Assembly (NCBI GenBank): GCA_024196135.1
Contig: JAMQCK010000030.1
Span: forward strand, 62,001-126,000
From: Pleurotus ostreatus/Saccharomyces cerevisiae fusant
Taxonomy: Eukaryota > Opisthokonta
Length of the DNA stretch: 64,000 nucleotides
Direction of reading: 5' to 3'
The translations under genes were made by a program, and so were the position numbers. The notes under the pieces are model-generated. The model was not told the origin of the DNA. It was given only the letters and a program-made list of their open reading frames with translations, and searched no databases. Positions 1-11,539 of the stretch are shown here, in pieces. Within the stretch, counting starts at the first letter, position 1. Each line of letters begins with the position of its first letter.

Positions 1-78
1 TATTACCTGGATAAGAAGCTCCGCGGGGAGCATATGCACTGGCTGATTGCGACGACAGACAGCGGGTCGAATACATAG
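1..78 (+). CDS. possible 3' end of an upstream gene (partial)
   Basis: An open frame runs from the first base of the window to a TAG at 76-78 and would encode the last 25 residues of a protein, including the stretch LDKKLRGEHMHW. No family can be recognised from so short a piece. It could equally be chance, because the frame is short and the upstream part lies outside the window. Confidence 0.25.
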   Translation, partial: YYLDKKLRGEHMHWLIATTDSGSNT

Positions 79-440
79 CCCATGCCATTCCAAGGAGAAA
101 TCGTAGGTATTCAGCGTGCAACCGACGCGATCTTCGCCCTGTAGCACTCGTCTACGACGCCGTTCGCCTTGTCGTTAGAAATCGTAAGGGACCCGCAAAG
201 TCAGAGTTCAACGTGCAGCAATGCCATGCCGCGAGCTTGCGGTGCGGTGGGAGAGCAAGAAGGCTCCAGGTGCCTGGTGGACCAAACGACTGAAGAAACC
301 CGAAGTTAGAAGACGAACGCGCGCCGGACTAATCAAGGTCACGTGAGCACTTGAGGGCAAGTCAAAGCGCGGTGTCGATCGCGCGCGGTTCCGAGGCGTC
401 TAATAGAGGTCAACTTGTCTCATACCACAACGACGTATCC
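79..440. other. intergenic, upstream region of the SNF2 gene
   Basis: About 360 bp with no convincing coding frame. It should hold the promoter of the SNF2-family gene that starts at 441. I see no clear TATA box. Confidence 0.4.
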
Positions 441-3400
441 ATGTCCGTAGCTACCTCTAGCGCCGACGCGCAAACCAGACACTCCAGCATCTTTGACGAT
501 GTGCCCCCCACGTCTGTCGCTCCCAGCAGCACCGCACCCTCTTCCCCGGTAGCGGATGACGACGAGGACGAGGACAAGAGCAACAAGGTCCGTGCAGAAA
601 GCTTCCGCTGACAATAACCTTGTAGCTGACACCGCTTCAGGATGACCCCGCCGACGCCGACGACGCCGATCCCGCGCCTAGCTTGGTAAGGCGAATTGCT
701 CGTGAAGCCCAGAGCCCGTAGGTTGACCACGAACCAACAGGACCCCGTCATGGAGGAGCGCTTGAGGAACCTGGAGCTGCTGCTGAAGAAGGCGAACGCG
801 TATACGACGATTCTCCAGCAATCCATTGCGCCGCCTGCTCCCCCAACTCCGCCACCAGCCAAGAAGGCGAAGCGCAAGCCCGCAGCGAAAAAGGGGCGTG
901 GCAAGCGTACGAAGGCAGAGGCGAGCGAGGATGAGGAGAACGAGGCGCCTGTGAAGAAACGCAAGACTGGGGAAGGGGACGCGGAGGAAGACGAGAAGCC
1001 CGTGTTCAGCGCGCGGGCGCCTATCGCGCAGCCCAAGCTAATTACTGGCGCGACGATGAAGGACTACCAGTTGGAGGGTCTACGGTGGATGGTTGGTCTG
1101 GATAGTAATGGCGTCTCCGGTATTCTCGGTACGTTGCCAATTTCGCGAGGTTGGATAACGTGCTCACTACCCTACCCAGCCGACGAGATGGGTCTGGGCA
1201 AGACCTTGCAGACCATCGCCTTCAACGCGTACATTCGCGAGCTCAAGCACTCCAAGCACTTCCTCATCGTCTGCCCGCTCAGCGTCCTCCATAACTGGGT
1301 AGCGGAGTTCGAGAAGTTTGCCCCAGACGTGCGTTGATTTCCACGTCTCACGAGACTGCTATTCACCCTTCCACAGATCCCCGTCTGCATGTATCACGGC
1401 ACCGTTGACGAGCGCGCCGAACTCCGTCGCACGATGATGGCGCCCATTGGCAAGATGCAGAAGCCCAAGAAGGAGCCCACGCCGAAAGGCAAGAAGTCGA
1501 AGGCTAAGGGCGGCAAGGGCGCATCTAGCAAGAAGAACGCCCAGTCGACCAAGTCCGGCAAGTCTTCTCGCGCCAAGCCCAAGGCCCGTCGGAGCGGTCG
1601 GCTTCACCGCGGCATGGACGTCGACGAGGAAGAGGAAGAAGAGGAAGAGTCCAGCGAGTCGGAGGCCGACGATGAGGAAGCGGATCCCGACTTTGTAGTC
1701 CATAAGGATGATGATGAGGACGACAAGAAGAGGAAGCGTGGGGTGGGGCAGGTTGACAGGCTGCAGAAGACGCTCGGGATTGACACCTCGAAGCTGAGTG
1801 CGGAGGATGAGTTCGAGGATGATGGGGATGATGCCAGCGCGTTTCCGGTGGTGGTGACGACGTACGAGATGATCATTCGGGACGCAGCGCATCTGGCGGA
1901 TTATGATTGGGGGTATATCATTGGTGAGCTAGTTCTCCTTTGGAATGAGAGCTTGGCTAACGAGATGTGATAGTCGACGAGGGCCACCGGCTGAAAAACA
2001 TCGACTGCAAGTTGATGCGGGAGATTAAGCGGTATAACACCGCGCATCGAATGATTTTGACTGGCACTCCGTTGCATGTAAGCGAACGTCTACCCATCTG
2101 ATGAGACAACAGCTAATCAGCCACCCCAGAACAACCTCTCCGAGCTCTGGTCGCTCCTAAACTTCGTCCTCCCCGACATCTTCCAGGACCTCGAGTCCTT
2201 CCAGGAATGGTTCAATATCCCCTACATCCAAGAGACCCTCGGCACCGAGCGCTCCAGCAAGATCATCAACGACCTCCACGCGCTCCTCAAGCCCTTCCTC
2301 CTCCGCCGCCTCAAGTCTGACGTCGAGACCAACCTGCCCCCGAAGAAGGAGTACGTTCTGAATGCGCCGCTCAGTCGGCAGCAGCGCGAGACGTACGACC
2401 ATATCGTGAACGGGACGCTGCGGGCGTATCTCATCGGCAAGGAGAAGGAGAAGGAGGGGAAGGAGAAGAAGCTGACGGAGGCGGAGCTGAATGCGCCGAG
2501 GCAACTGCGGGTGAAGGGGAAGATGAATGGGAGGTATACGGTGGACGGGGACGATGATGAGTATTTTGAAAACCTAGAGAATGGGATGTTGGATGGGCGG
2601 GGCCTGAAGAAGATCGAGCCGAAGGAAAAGACAGCGGCGGAGCTTGGGGAGGAGTTCCAGAAGCAAGCGTTGGGTGAGTGCGATGTCTGGTTGATCGCAA
2701 GGCAGCGAGCTAATATCGACCATAGCCAAGAAATACCGGAACCTCAGTTTGCAGAACACGGTGATGCAGCTGCGGAAGGTGTGCTCGCACCCGTTTTTGT
2801 TCGACTGGCCGCTGGATTCGGAGACGCACATGCCTGTGATAGACGAGTCGCTCGTGCACGCGAGTGGCAAGATGATGGTTTTGGAGAGGCTGCTGGACGA
2901 GCTGTTCCGCCGCAAGCACAAGGTGCTGCTGTTCAGCCAGTTTACGAAGATGTTGGATATTATCGAGGTATGCGTCCTATACCGCTGTGGCCTGTTCTCG
3001 CTGACATGTTTTTTTAGGACTGGGCCGTCGAGTTCAAGGGCTGGAATTTGTGCCGGATTGACGGGCAGACGCCACCACTCGAGCGACGGGCGGAGATGGA
3101 TCGGTTTCAGACGGGCGGCGACGCGCCGGATGCGCCATGCTTGTTCTTGCTGAGCACAAGGGCGGGCGGCTTGGGAATCAATCTAACCGCCGCCGACACC
3201 GTCATCTTTTACGACCAGGATTGGGTACGTTACCATCCCCTCACCATCTCTTCCGGCTGCTCACAACATCTACAGAATCCTCAGATGGACGCCCAAGCCC
3301 AGGACCGCGCCCACCGAATCGGCCAAACGCGCCCCGTTCTCATCTTCCGCCTCGTCAGCGCGCACACCATCGAGACCAAGATCATGCAGCGCGCGACGGA

Positions 3401-3761
3401 GAAGCGCAAGCTCGAGGCGCTCGTCATCGCCAAGGGCCGCTTCAAGGCGCCCACCGCAGCCGCGCGGGCGGCGACCATGGCGGAGATGGCGTCGGCGCTC
3501 CTCCAGCTCGAGGGCGAGAAGATCAACGTGGTTGCGGACACGAAGGAGGATAGGGAGAGCGTGTTGAGCGACGCGGACCTGAACAAGCTGCTCGATCGGA
3601 GTCCCGAGGTGTTCGCGGGCCGCCAGAAGGGCTGGACGTCGGCGACGGGGACTGGGAGGGAGGATGGGAGTGCGCCGGCGTTCGCGGTGTACGATGCGCC
3701 CGGGGTGGAGAGCGCGAACGAGGCGTTGACAAATCTGTTTGGAGAGCAAGTGGAGGAGTAG
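441..3761 (+). CDS. IRC5: SNF2-family chromatin remodelling ATPase, Lsh/HELLS/Irc5 type
   Basis: Nuclear ATP-dependent DNA translocase of about 900 residues. The ATG at 441 opens a Ser/Asp-rich N-terminus (introns 588-625, 686-740), followed by a Lys-rich stretch. Helicase motif I is split by an intron at 1129-1179 and reads ADEMGLGKT near residue 200. [16 protein letters not shown] and the MYHGT element follow. A long Lys- then Glu/Asp-rich insert lies between motif Ia and motif II. Motif II is DEGH (after the intron ending at 1972), then [21 protein letters not shown]. The C-terminal helicase lobe shows [30 protein letters not shown] and [15 protein letters not shown] plus the NFVLPDIF segment places it with Lsh/DDM1/Irc5 rather than with Isw or Chd proteins. 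Lsh-type enzymes act in heterochromatin, macroH2A exchange and recombination repair. The subfamily is inferred from motif wording; the SNF2 assignment is secure. Confidence 0.9.
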
Positions 3762-4089
3762 GGGGGGTTGAGTGGTGGAATAGAGTGGAAGGGCGGAGGG
3801 CGCGTAGAGTATCTATTGGTTGTCTTGCTATCGTCTGGCTTTCTTGGTTCTGCGGGTATATCGCAGCTTTCTGTTGTGTAGATTAGATAGAGTTCGGGCC
3901 GATATCCCCGACTAATGCACTTGAATACTTCCTCGCCGCGCTTGACTTGCTTCCTGCTTTCATTGCTACCTCGGAGTCCCTTGTCTGGTCCTCTATATAG
4001 AACAATAACCTCGGGAGGCTTTCTCTTCCTGTGGCTTCGCTTGCTTTCTACGTACACTCCGGCTTCTCCGAATGAACTAGCAGCGCTCA
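3762..4089. other. intergenic, no feature seen
   Basis: Between the SNF2 stop and the ATG of the next plus-strand gene. It must hold the SNF2 3' UTR and the next promoter. No coding or repeat signal was recognised. Confidence 0.4.
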
Positions 4090-5448
4090 ATGGACCTCCT
4101 CGAGCCCTCTCCTCAATCGCTAGCATTTCGCGCGAATCTGGCAAGCTTGGTATCCCCCCTTCGCCGACTCAAGCCGAGGGTACCCTTCTTTCGCCTCCCA
4201 GCACACCGCGTACCCACATTATGGTCGTGGTATAGAGGTCTTCTCCGCTACGCGCCGACCGAGAATGTGTGTGCCAGCTTTGCCGACTCTGGGTGCGATA
4301 CTGACGCGTCTTTTCCGTCAAGAAAAGATCAAGCAACGTGTGCGCCGGTTAGCAGACCAGAATCGAGCGCATGTTGGTGTGAAGAGGACGAGGGCGACGT
4401 TGCAGACTGGGTACAAGGTGCGTATGCGAAATGGCCTTGCGCGAACCATGCTGAAGCATTGAGTAGTGGCTTGACGTCTTTAAGCGTGCGCATGATGGGG
4501 ATGAGCACCTACGCGCGGTGCTCGAGCGCTGGGATCGGCAGCTCGAGTATAGGGACAAGCAGCGACTGTGGCGATTACAGGAGCACAATGCACTAGTACG
4601 CCGATCTGTCCCCCTTCGCGACCCATACACTAACCGTACCTTCAGCTCGACCTCGCAGAGAGCCAAAGACGAAGACCATGGCTGACCGGAGGCTTCATAC
4701 GCCCCTCGTACTTCAACAAACCCCTTCCCCGCCTCAAGCCACAACCCATCAACGTCTCGGGCATGATCCTCTTCCGCCGCCGTGCTCGGGAGAAGCGCCT
4801 GCTGCGTACCGCGGAATTGAACGAGCTTCGCCAGGACATCCGTCGCGAGCGCGACTTCGAGCAAGGCGTCCTCGCGCTGAACCACAAGGCGGACAAGCAA
4901 GGCATATATACCGGCGCTGCTGCGAAGGAGTGGGGTGCGTTGGCTGATGCATGATATGCCTTCGCATCGTGCTGACGCCCTCCTTAGATCAACCCATCAA
5001 CCACACGCAGGGCGCCATCCACATCTCCCTCCGTCGCGACGACGCGCGCGCCGCCACGCCCGTCTCCCCCTCCCTCATGGCGCAGGTGAAGCGCGCCCGC
5101 GCCGCCAAGCACGCCAATCAAGCGCGTGCTCACCGTCGCGAGCGTTCTGGTGAGGTCCTCAACCGCACGCTCGCGCGCCGCGCCTCCCGCCCGCCGCCCC
5201 CGATCTGGGACAAGATGAGCGAGGAGAGGCGGCATATGGATAGGGTGTCGCGCAGCGTGAGCGAGGTGGGGTATGTGGCGAAGGTGAAGCGACAGCTGGG
5301 CTTCAAAATGAAGGAGCCGGAGAAGTGGAAGGTAGAGGAGGGAAGGGCCGGGGAGAAGAGAAGGTTGGACGCGGAGTACTTGGAGATTTTGAGGGAGAAT
5401 CAGAGACGAAGGGCGGCCGATAGGGAAGACGATTCGGCAGGTAATTGA
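4090..5448 (+). CDS. probable LYR-motif (Complex1_LYR-like) protein, likely mitochondrial
   Basis: The ATG at 4090 starts a basic N-terminus that runs directly into SWYRGLLRYAP, which resembles the LYR signature followed by LLR. An intron within about 4265-4325 leads to LFRQEKIKQRVRRLADQNR, like the Arg-rich second helix of LYR proteins. Further introns (about 4421-4480, 4597-4646, 4935-4987) join segments very rich in Arg/Lys/Glu, including MILFRRRAREKRLLRTAELN and a tail ending DREDDSAGN. LYR proteins normally help assemble respiratory complexes, Fe-S proteins or the mitoribosome. At roughly 350 residues this is much longer than classic LYR adaptors (about 100), so a mitoribosomal or assembly role through a long basic tail is only inference. 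The exact splice near 4265-4325 is uncertain. Confidence 0.55.
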
Positions 5449-5819
5449 TGTCGCAATGAGATAACCTTGCTACTGCTGGACAACAATATGTGAATATTGT
5501 TCCTCCCGCCGTCCTGCAGTGAACACATATCTCAGATTTACGCCTATGCGACAACCGCGCGATATCTACCCATCCATGGCCAGAACACTGGGAAAACTAC
5601 AGAACAAGGACAAGCTCCAGCATCATGAGCATAAGCCCAAGACGTGAGCCGAACGCAACCCCATGGCGAAGTTCGACTTGTCACCTGACGAGCCACGCGG
5701 TCACGCCCCAAATGATCGCATCTCCGCGGAGACCGCGTAAATACGTGTTCGGAGTGCCCCAGCCGCCGTCTCGAAGTTCACCAACGTTCCTTGCTCTCGA
5801 CGGTCACTACACTCCGAAA
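5449..5819. other. intergenic, upstream of the amylase gene
   Basis: An upstream ATG in frame with the amylase exists at 5625, so the 5625-5819 part could be coding if that start is used. Its translation is low-quality (Pro/Arg/Ser-rich) and I prefer the start at 5820. Confidence 0.35.
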
Positions 5820-8506
5820 ATGTTCTCAGACCTCCACAAGCGCTTTGCCAACGTATTTCGCCCGGGGCACCGGCGCACGCAGAGCGCGGCGAGGCCTGCA
5901 GGCGGGGGTGGCGCGACTCCAGCAGCAGCAGCAGCGCCGCCGCCTGCAGCGCATCTTGCGGCAAGCCCAGGGCTGTCGCGCATGCGCCTGGGAACTGAGG
6001 ACGATCCTGAGCAAAACCCGCTCATGGTGTGTGGTCTACACGTTAGTTGAACACGATCATTGACGCGTCGCGTAGATTGAATTCTTCACATGGGATGCGC
6101 TGCGCGATGACATGAGCTGGTGGCAGCATCTAGAGCAAGAGCTACCCGAGCTAGCGCGCATGGGAATCACTCAAGTCTGGATCCCGCCCCCGAACAAGGC
6201 TGCTGCGAAGGTACACAGCCCACCATACTTCCCGCATGTACGAACTAAGCGCCATGCAGACTGGCAGAGGGTACGACGCGTATGACATTGTGAGTCACCC
6301 TCTCACGATGCACTGTATTATGCTCAAAGATATGCAGTGGGATCTGGGAGAGTTCGACCAGAAGGGCATGGTGAGGACGCGTTGGGGTTCGAAGGAAGAG
6401 CTCCTGCGCGCGTGCCATACGGCCAAGCAGGTCAAAGTCGATGTCATCGTCGACGCTGTGATCAACGTGAGCCTCTCTCAAATTTGCAACCTAGGACTGA
6501 CAGGATACCTTTGCAGCATAAGCTTGGGGCTGACCGAGTGGAGAAGTTCCCCGCAGTACGAGTTGACACTCAGAACCGGCTGAAGGAGCTGAGCAAAGTG
6601 CACGAGATCGAGGTATGAGCTCTGCAGTCTGCTGATCGCCCCGTGTCGCTCATAGCCTGCAGGGCTGGACTGCCTTCGACTTCCCTGGAAGGGGCGGCAA
6701 GGTATGGCGATTACTTTGTACAAGAGAAGCCGCGTAATGACCCCCATTTGCAGTACAGCAAGATGAAGTGGACACAGGAGCACTTCACTGGCGCGTTCAC
6801 CTCTCAAGCAACCATGAGAAGCTTTCTAACGTGGAGCAGGTCTCGACTGGGACCAGCGTACGCAGCAACAAGGGATATACCGCATCGCGGGCAAAGGCCA
6901 TCATGGCTGGAGCCGCAATGTAGGCACCGAGTTCGGCAATTACGACTACCTCCTGGGCGTGGATGTACGTTCCTCGTTCCGTCCCTTCGTACAAGCGAGC
7001 TCATCCCGACCAGATCGATCATCGCCATCCCGAGGTTCAGGAAGACTTCCTGCGCTGGGGCCCCTGGATGCTGGAGGTAGGGCCGCGGATATCATTGCAA
7101 AACCGCCCCATTCACAATATCCCGCAGACCCTAGGCGCAGCCGGATTCCGAATCGACGCCGCCAAGCACATCGACTACAAGTTTATGCTGCAGTGGGTGC
7201 GTGTGCGAATGAAGCCAGACGGCGCCCGGGCTTGACCTACCTGCGGCCCAGATCACCGCGACGCGCCGGAATGCGCAAGAACCGCGGATGTTCTGTGTCT
7301 GTGAGTGGTGGCTGGCTCATTATCCACAAGGGCATGCTTGCTCAGAACGTGCTTCTTCTCCCCTCGCAGGTGAATTCTGGTCGGGAGAGTGAGTGCGTCA
7401 TAGATGCATGTGAGGACCGGCTTAACGAGCTCCATCCGCACAGCGTCAAGCTCATCTTACCTTACATTCGAGCATTCAAGGGAGAGGTACGTGCCTCGAG
7501 GTCCGAGCGCGTCGAACACCCTTGCTAATCTGCCTCCCCTCGTCACTGCGACTCCATAGGCCGTGTTCTTCGACGTGCCGCTGCATATGCGCCTATGTGA
7601 AGCCAGTCGGAAGAGGGAGCGCTACGACTTGAGAGACTTGACGAGCAGCACCCTGTCCCGGCTCCGGCCAGGTGATTGTGTAACGTTCGTCGACAACCAC
7701 GAGTAAGCAGTTCTTCCTAACCTCAGTCTCGCCGAAGCTAACTCCGTCAGTACTGTAGGTTTATTGATCCCGATCCCGGAGTGTTGACTTGACCATGTTG
7801 CGTGTATAGGTTGAGGGCATGGACCTAGAGAGTTGGGTGCGTCCCTTGTCGCTGCGTTCACGTCCTTCCCTTATTGACGCTTTCGCAGGTTGAAGAGAAC
7901 TTCAAGATCCAAGCATATGCCCTGATCCTGCTTCGACCCGAGGGATATCCGTGCGTCCTACGCGCCTTTCCCAACTCTTCTCATCTCGTCCAACCTCGTC
8001 ATAGCTGCATCTTCTACGGCGACTTGTACCCCAACAAGAAGTGCTACAACGCGAACACGGCGGCGAACCTGCGTCGGCTCATCGAGGCACGCCGGCTATA
8101 CGCGTACGGGCCCGTGCAGGACTACAACGCCGGGAAGAACTGCATCGGCTTTGTGCGCGGGGGCACTGCGCGGCGCCCGGGGTGTGTGGTGCTTCTAAGC
8201 AACAGGGATGAGTGAGTGTTGCTTCGTCGTTGTACCCGTTGCTGGGGTTGTTGCTCGTGTGTATGTACTCACCTTGCTCGACAGGGCCGGGCCGCTGCAT
8301 ACTATTCGCATGAATGTCGGTCCAGTGAGTGTTCTTGCATATGCGTCATCGAGGCGAGAGACATTGACTGTCGCTCGTAGGCCAGAGCAGGCGCTATCTA
8401 TCGCAGCTACATGACGCAAGGCGGGGAGGTCCAAATCGATGCGCAAGGATGGGGAGAGTTCTCCTGCTTCGCCAATGCCGTCCAAGTTTGGGTTCCGGCG
8501 GAGTAG
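5820..8506 (+). CDS. cytosolic alpha-amylase, glycoside hydrolase family 13
   Basis: Endo-acting hydrolase of alpha-1,4-glucan (starch or glycogen). There is no signal peptide: the protein starts MFSDLHKRF with a Gly/Ala/Pro linker, so it is probably intracellular like fungal GH13_5-type enzymes. After the intron 6027-6075 the barrel begins ([18 protein letters not shown]) with [10 protein letters not shown]. Conserved region I is [11 protein letters not shown], region [11 protein letters not shown] (nucleophile Asp), region III a short exon with EFWSG (acid/base Glu), region IV FVDNHDT. Region IV is rebuilt across introns: NHD|T at about 7703-7749, then a small intron ending at 7809, giving [26 protein letters not shown] and a C-terminal beta domain follow, ending WVPAE. 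All three catalytic carboxylates are retained. The downstream sugar transporter on the other strand makes a carbohydrate-use pair plausible. Confidence 0.88.
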
Positions 8507-8765
8507 AGGATGAAGACGCTCGGCTATCTGAACAGTGCTTCCTTGCTCGCATCTATGGACCTTGGTTTCATCGTCATGATCGTCGTTATTTATAAGTACA
8601 GGCCGCATAAGTACGGGGAGGACAGCTACAGGTATTTTGTATAATACACTACACTACTTCAATAATTTTGTGCGGATCCCCCGTATACCCAAATGACCAG
8701 ACCTACAATGGCCGCTAATGGTACAATTACAATGCAGTAAGCAAACGGTCACAGTACTTCGTCAG

Positions 8766-11539
8766 CTATACTGCGGTGAACTTGAAGTCCGAGCCGTTAG
8801 GAGATACTGCGCGTCCGTGTCCGTCCAAAGAATACATCTGCCGTTCGTAGGACTCGGCGAAGGACGCTCGTCGCGCGTAGTAGCCTAACGCGGAGTCGAG
8901 GTTGACTTCGGAGTCGCTGCGCGCGTCTCCGTGGTAGCTGAAGGGGTGTCGATGCTGGTCTGCCTCGTAGGAGTACAGCGGAGGGTCGCTGTTGTGGAAG
9001 GATAGCGCGTCCTCGTCGAGGGCGGGGCGGGAGCGAGCGACGGTGCGGATTTCGTCGGATAGTCGACTCTTGACCATGCGCTCGCAGGATTTGTCTGTGC
9101 CCTCGTCCGTGGTGGAGTCGTTGTCGTGGATGGATGGAGGCTTGGAGGCGAGGCGCTGGAGGGTTGCGACGGCCTGCATGGTCATGGTGTGGGTTGCAGC
9201 CTCCTCGCCAAATGCAGCGAGATCGCGCTGCTGCTCCTCGCCGTCGAAGATTAGAGCCGTCTCCTCCAGCGTCTTTCCTGTATGCCGAACGTCGGTAAGA
9301 CGTCCAGATTAATGAAGGACCTCGACTCACCCTTCGTCTCCACGACGTACACGAGTACGAATATGAGCTCAAGCATAAGCCAACCGCAGTAAACGATGTA
9401 GTAGCGCCATCCTTCACAGCACTCAATCGATTCCGACGTGATGGAGAGGTGGAATATGACCTACCTATCGCATCCAATGCCCATGGGTTCACAAATTGGT
9501 TGAATGCCGTCGTGAGGAAGACGGTGAGGTTCTGCAATCAATGGAGTTAGACGAAGCCGATGGTTAAGAGCATCTGACTTACCATCACAGCAAACCCTCG
9601 GGCACGAATCTTGTAGGGTAAGATCTCCAGCGTATACGCTACGAGCATGGGGGTGTAGGCCATGTCGTAGAAAAAGTAGAAAATAAAGATCAGTGGTATG
9701 GTCGCTGGCAAGACGTCAGTTGGTCCTTGGGAGGATATGTGTAGCTTACCTTTCGCGGCGACCGTGCTCTGGAAAATATTGAAAAGAGCGGTGGTCTGCG
9801 AATTGTCAGGAAAGAAAATATATGCCAAGAGGGGCGATACACACGGTTGTCCAGCTAGTGAAGCCTGTTGAACTGGTCAGGCGATGAACAGCAATTTTTA
9901 GGGCGAAGTGAAACGCACAGACGAGCATGCCAGCGGTCGAGACGATAAAGAGTGTTCTTCGCCCGACCCAGTCGACGAGCATGGCTGCGGTGAAAGCGAC
10001 ACACATATTGAAGACCTATGGCAAATGATCAGAGAAAGTTCTTGAGCTAACTCGGCGTAACCTGACCTGCAGGCCTCCATTGATTGCAGCCTTCGTCTCG
10101 GTGCTACGTATGCCCACGCCCTCGAGTACGAGGTTAATGTAGTAGGATACGAGCCCATTGCCACTACACGATTGGGTAAGTCACTTCGTCGTCCACCTGT
10201 TACTCAACGACGTACCTCCACTGGGAGAAGATAGCGATAGCAACGATGAGACGCATCCGCTTTCGATTGCCGGGCGTCGAGAAGAGGGTGAGCCACGAAG
10301 TAATGCGAGTCGCCTCCTCCTCCATCCGGATCGCGTGACGGATCTGCGCGAGTTCGAAGACGACAAGGGGATCATGCTCGTCGCCTGCGTTCGCGTGATA
10401 TTTGGCCAGGATTTTGCTCGCCTTGCCCTCGTAGCCTTTCGCTACGAGAAAGCGAGGACTTTCTGGGATGAACCTAGTATCGAGGTAGGACTGAGTCAGA
10501 GCGTTCTGAAGGCGGAGGTGAACGCACCAGACCAAACACACTTGCAAGAGTGGTACGACTCCCTGGACCAGAGTTGGCACACGCCACGTCCACTGCCCAG
10601 GCGCCTTGTCGAACGCGCCATAGCAAACCTGTTTTGTTGTTGAGTAAGAACAGCTGAGTGGATGTACCTGTACTGCAAGTACGCACCCATGCTGATAGCA
10701 TACTGCCGGCATACCAACTCGAGTTGTATATGGATGTGATCTTACCCCGCTATTACATGTCGTAAGCCCGAGGTTCGGGATTGAAAGGCGGCATTGACGG
10801 ACCTGCGTTGGGTATGCAAGCTCAATGAGGAGCAAGGGGGCGGAATTGGTGCAGAACGCAAGTCCGAAGCCGACTGTCGGACGGAAGTCAGAGAAGCCTC
10901 AGTGTTAATGCAAGAGACGTTGAACTCACTGACGATCCGAGCAGCCATGAACAGCTTGACTGAGTTCGCCGCGTACTGGAGGGCGACACCGCCTAGCATG
11001 ATCGTCGAGCCCAGGAAGAGAGCGACCCTTCGGCCGAGGCGATCACTTGCTAGTGGTGTTAAAGGAAGCGCCTGCGACGACGGGGTCGGTAGGCTGTTAA
11101 CGCAAAAGTAAGGCGTCACGCACGGCGAGACCACCGATGTTCTGCGCGCTGTTGATGAGGCCTGCGCGGCGGACGCATGAGCAAATGTTGCCGGCGTTTC
11201 TTCAGAGGGACGTACCCAATGTTCTTCCATGAGGATGGTCGAAGTAGTTCTGCCAGTCGGGTAGTATCTGGAGCCCTGCATCGAGCCATGAGCAAAGTGG
11301 ATGTGAATGATTGACTGACGCACCGTTGACCAGTGAAGAGTCCAATCCGTTGACAAAAGCCGTGAGCAAAGGAAGAATAAGACATAGATTCAAAAGCAAG
11401 ATCCCTACAAGCCCGACGTCAGGCATGAAGAGCAGCAGCGCGACCCAGACGCACCTCTGTTCTTCCACCAGTAGCCTCTGTGAATGAAGTCCACGATGGT
11501 CCATTCCGGAAGAGGTCGTGAAGGCGCCATGTTGGGCAT
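8766..11539 (-). CDS. MFS sugar transporter, lactose-permease-like
   Basis: Twelve-helix plasma-membrane sugar/proton symporter of the fungal sugar porter family. I take the ATG at 11539 (MPNMAPSRPLPEWT). An intron removes 11396-11447 or so and joins GYWWKNRG to helix 1, LLLNLCLILPLLTAFVNG, followed by LDSSLVNG and LQILPDWQNYFDHPHG, the arrangement seen in lactose/hexose permeases. Next come SDRLGRRVALFLGSTIMLG, the PESPRFLVAKG sugar-porter signature, WVGRRTLFIVSTAGML, and YTLEILPYKIRARG in the C-terminal half. A cytoplasmic tail has ETKGKTLEET and ends FKFTAV. Substrate is unknown; beta-galactosides, cellobiose or glucose are all possible in this clade. It is convergent with the alpha-amylase gene, 259 bp away. 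Confidence 0.85.

Noticed and set aside
3281..4144. 287-codon minus-strand frame opposite the SNF2 gene end
   Set aside because: Shadow of the helicase C-terminal exons plus intergenic DNA, with no ATG-supported product.
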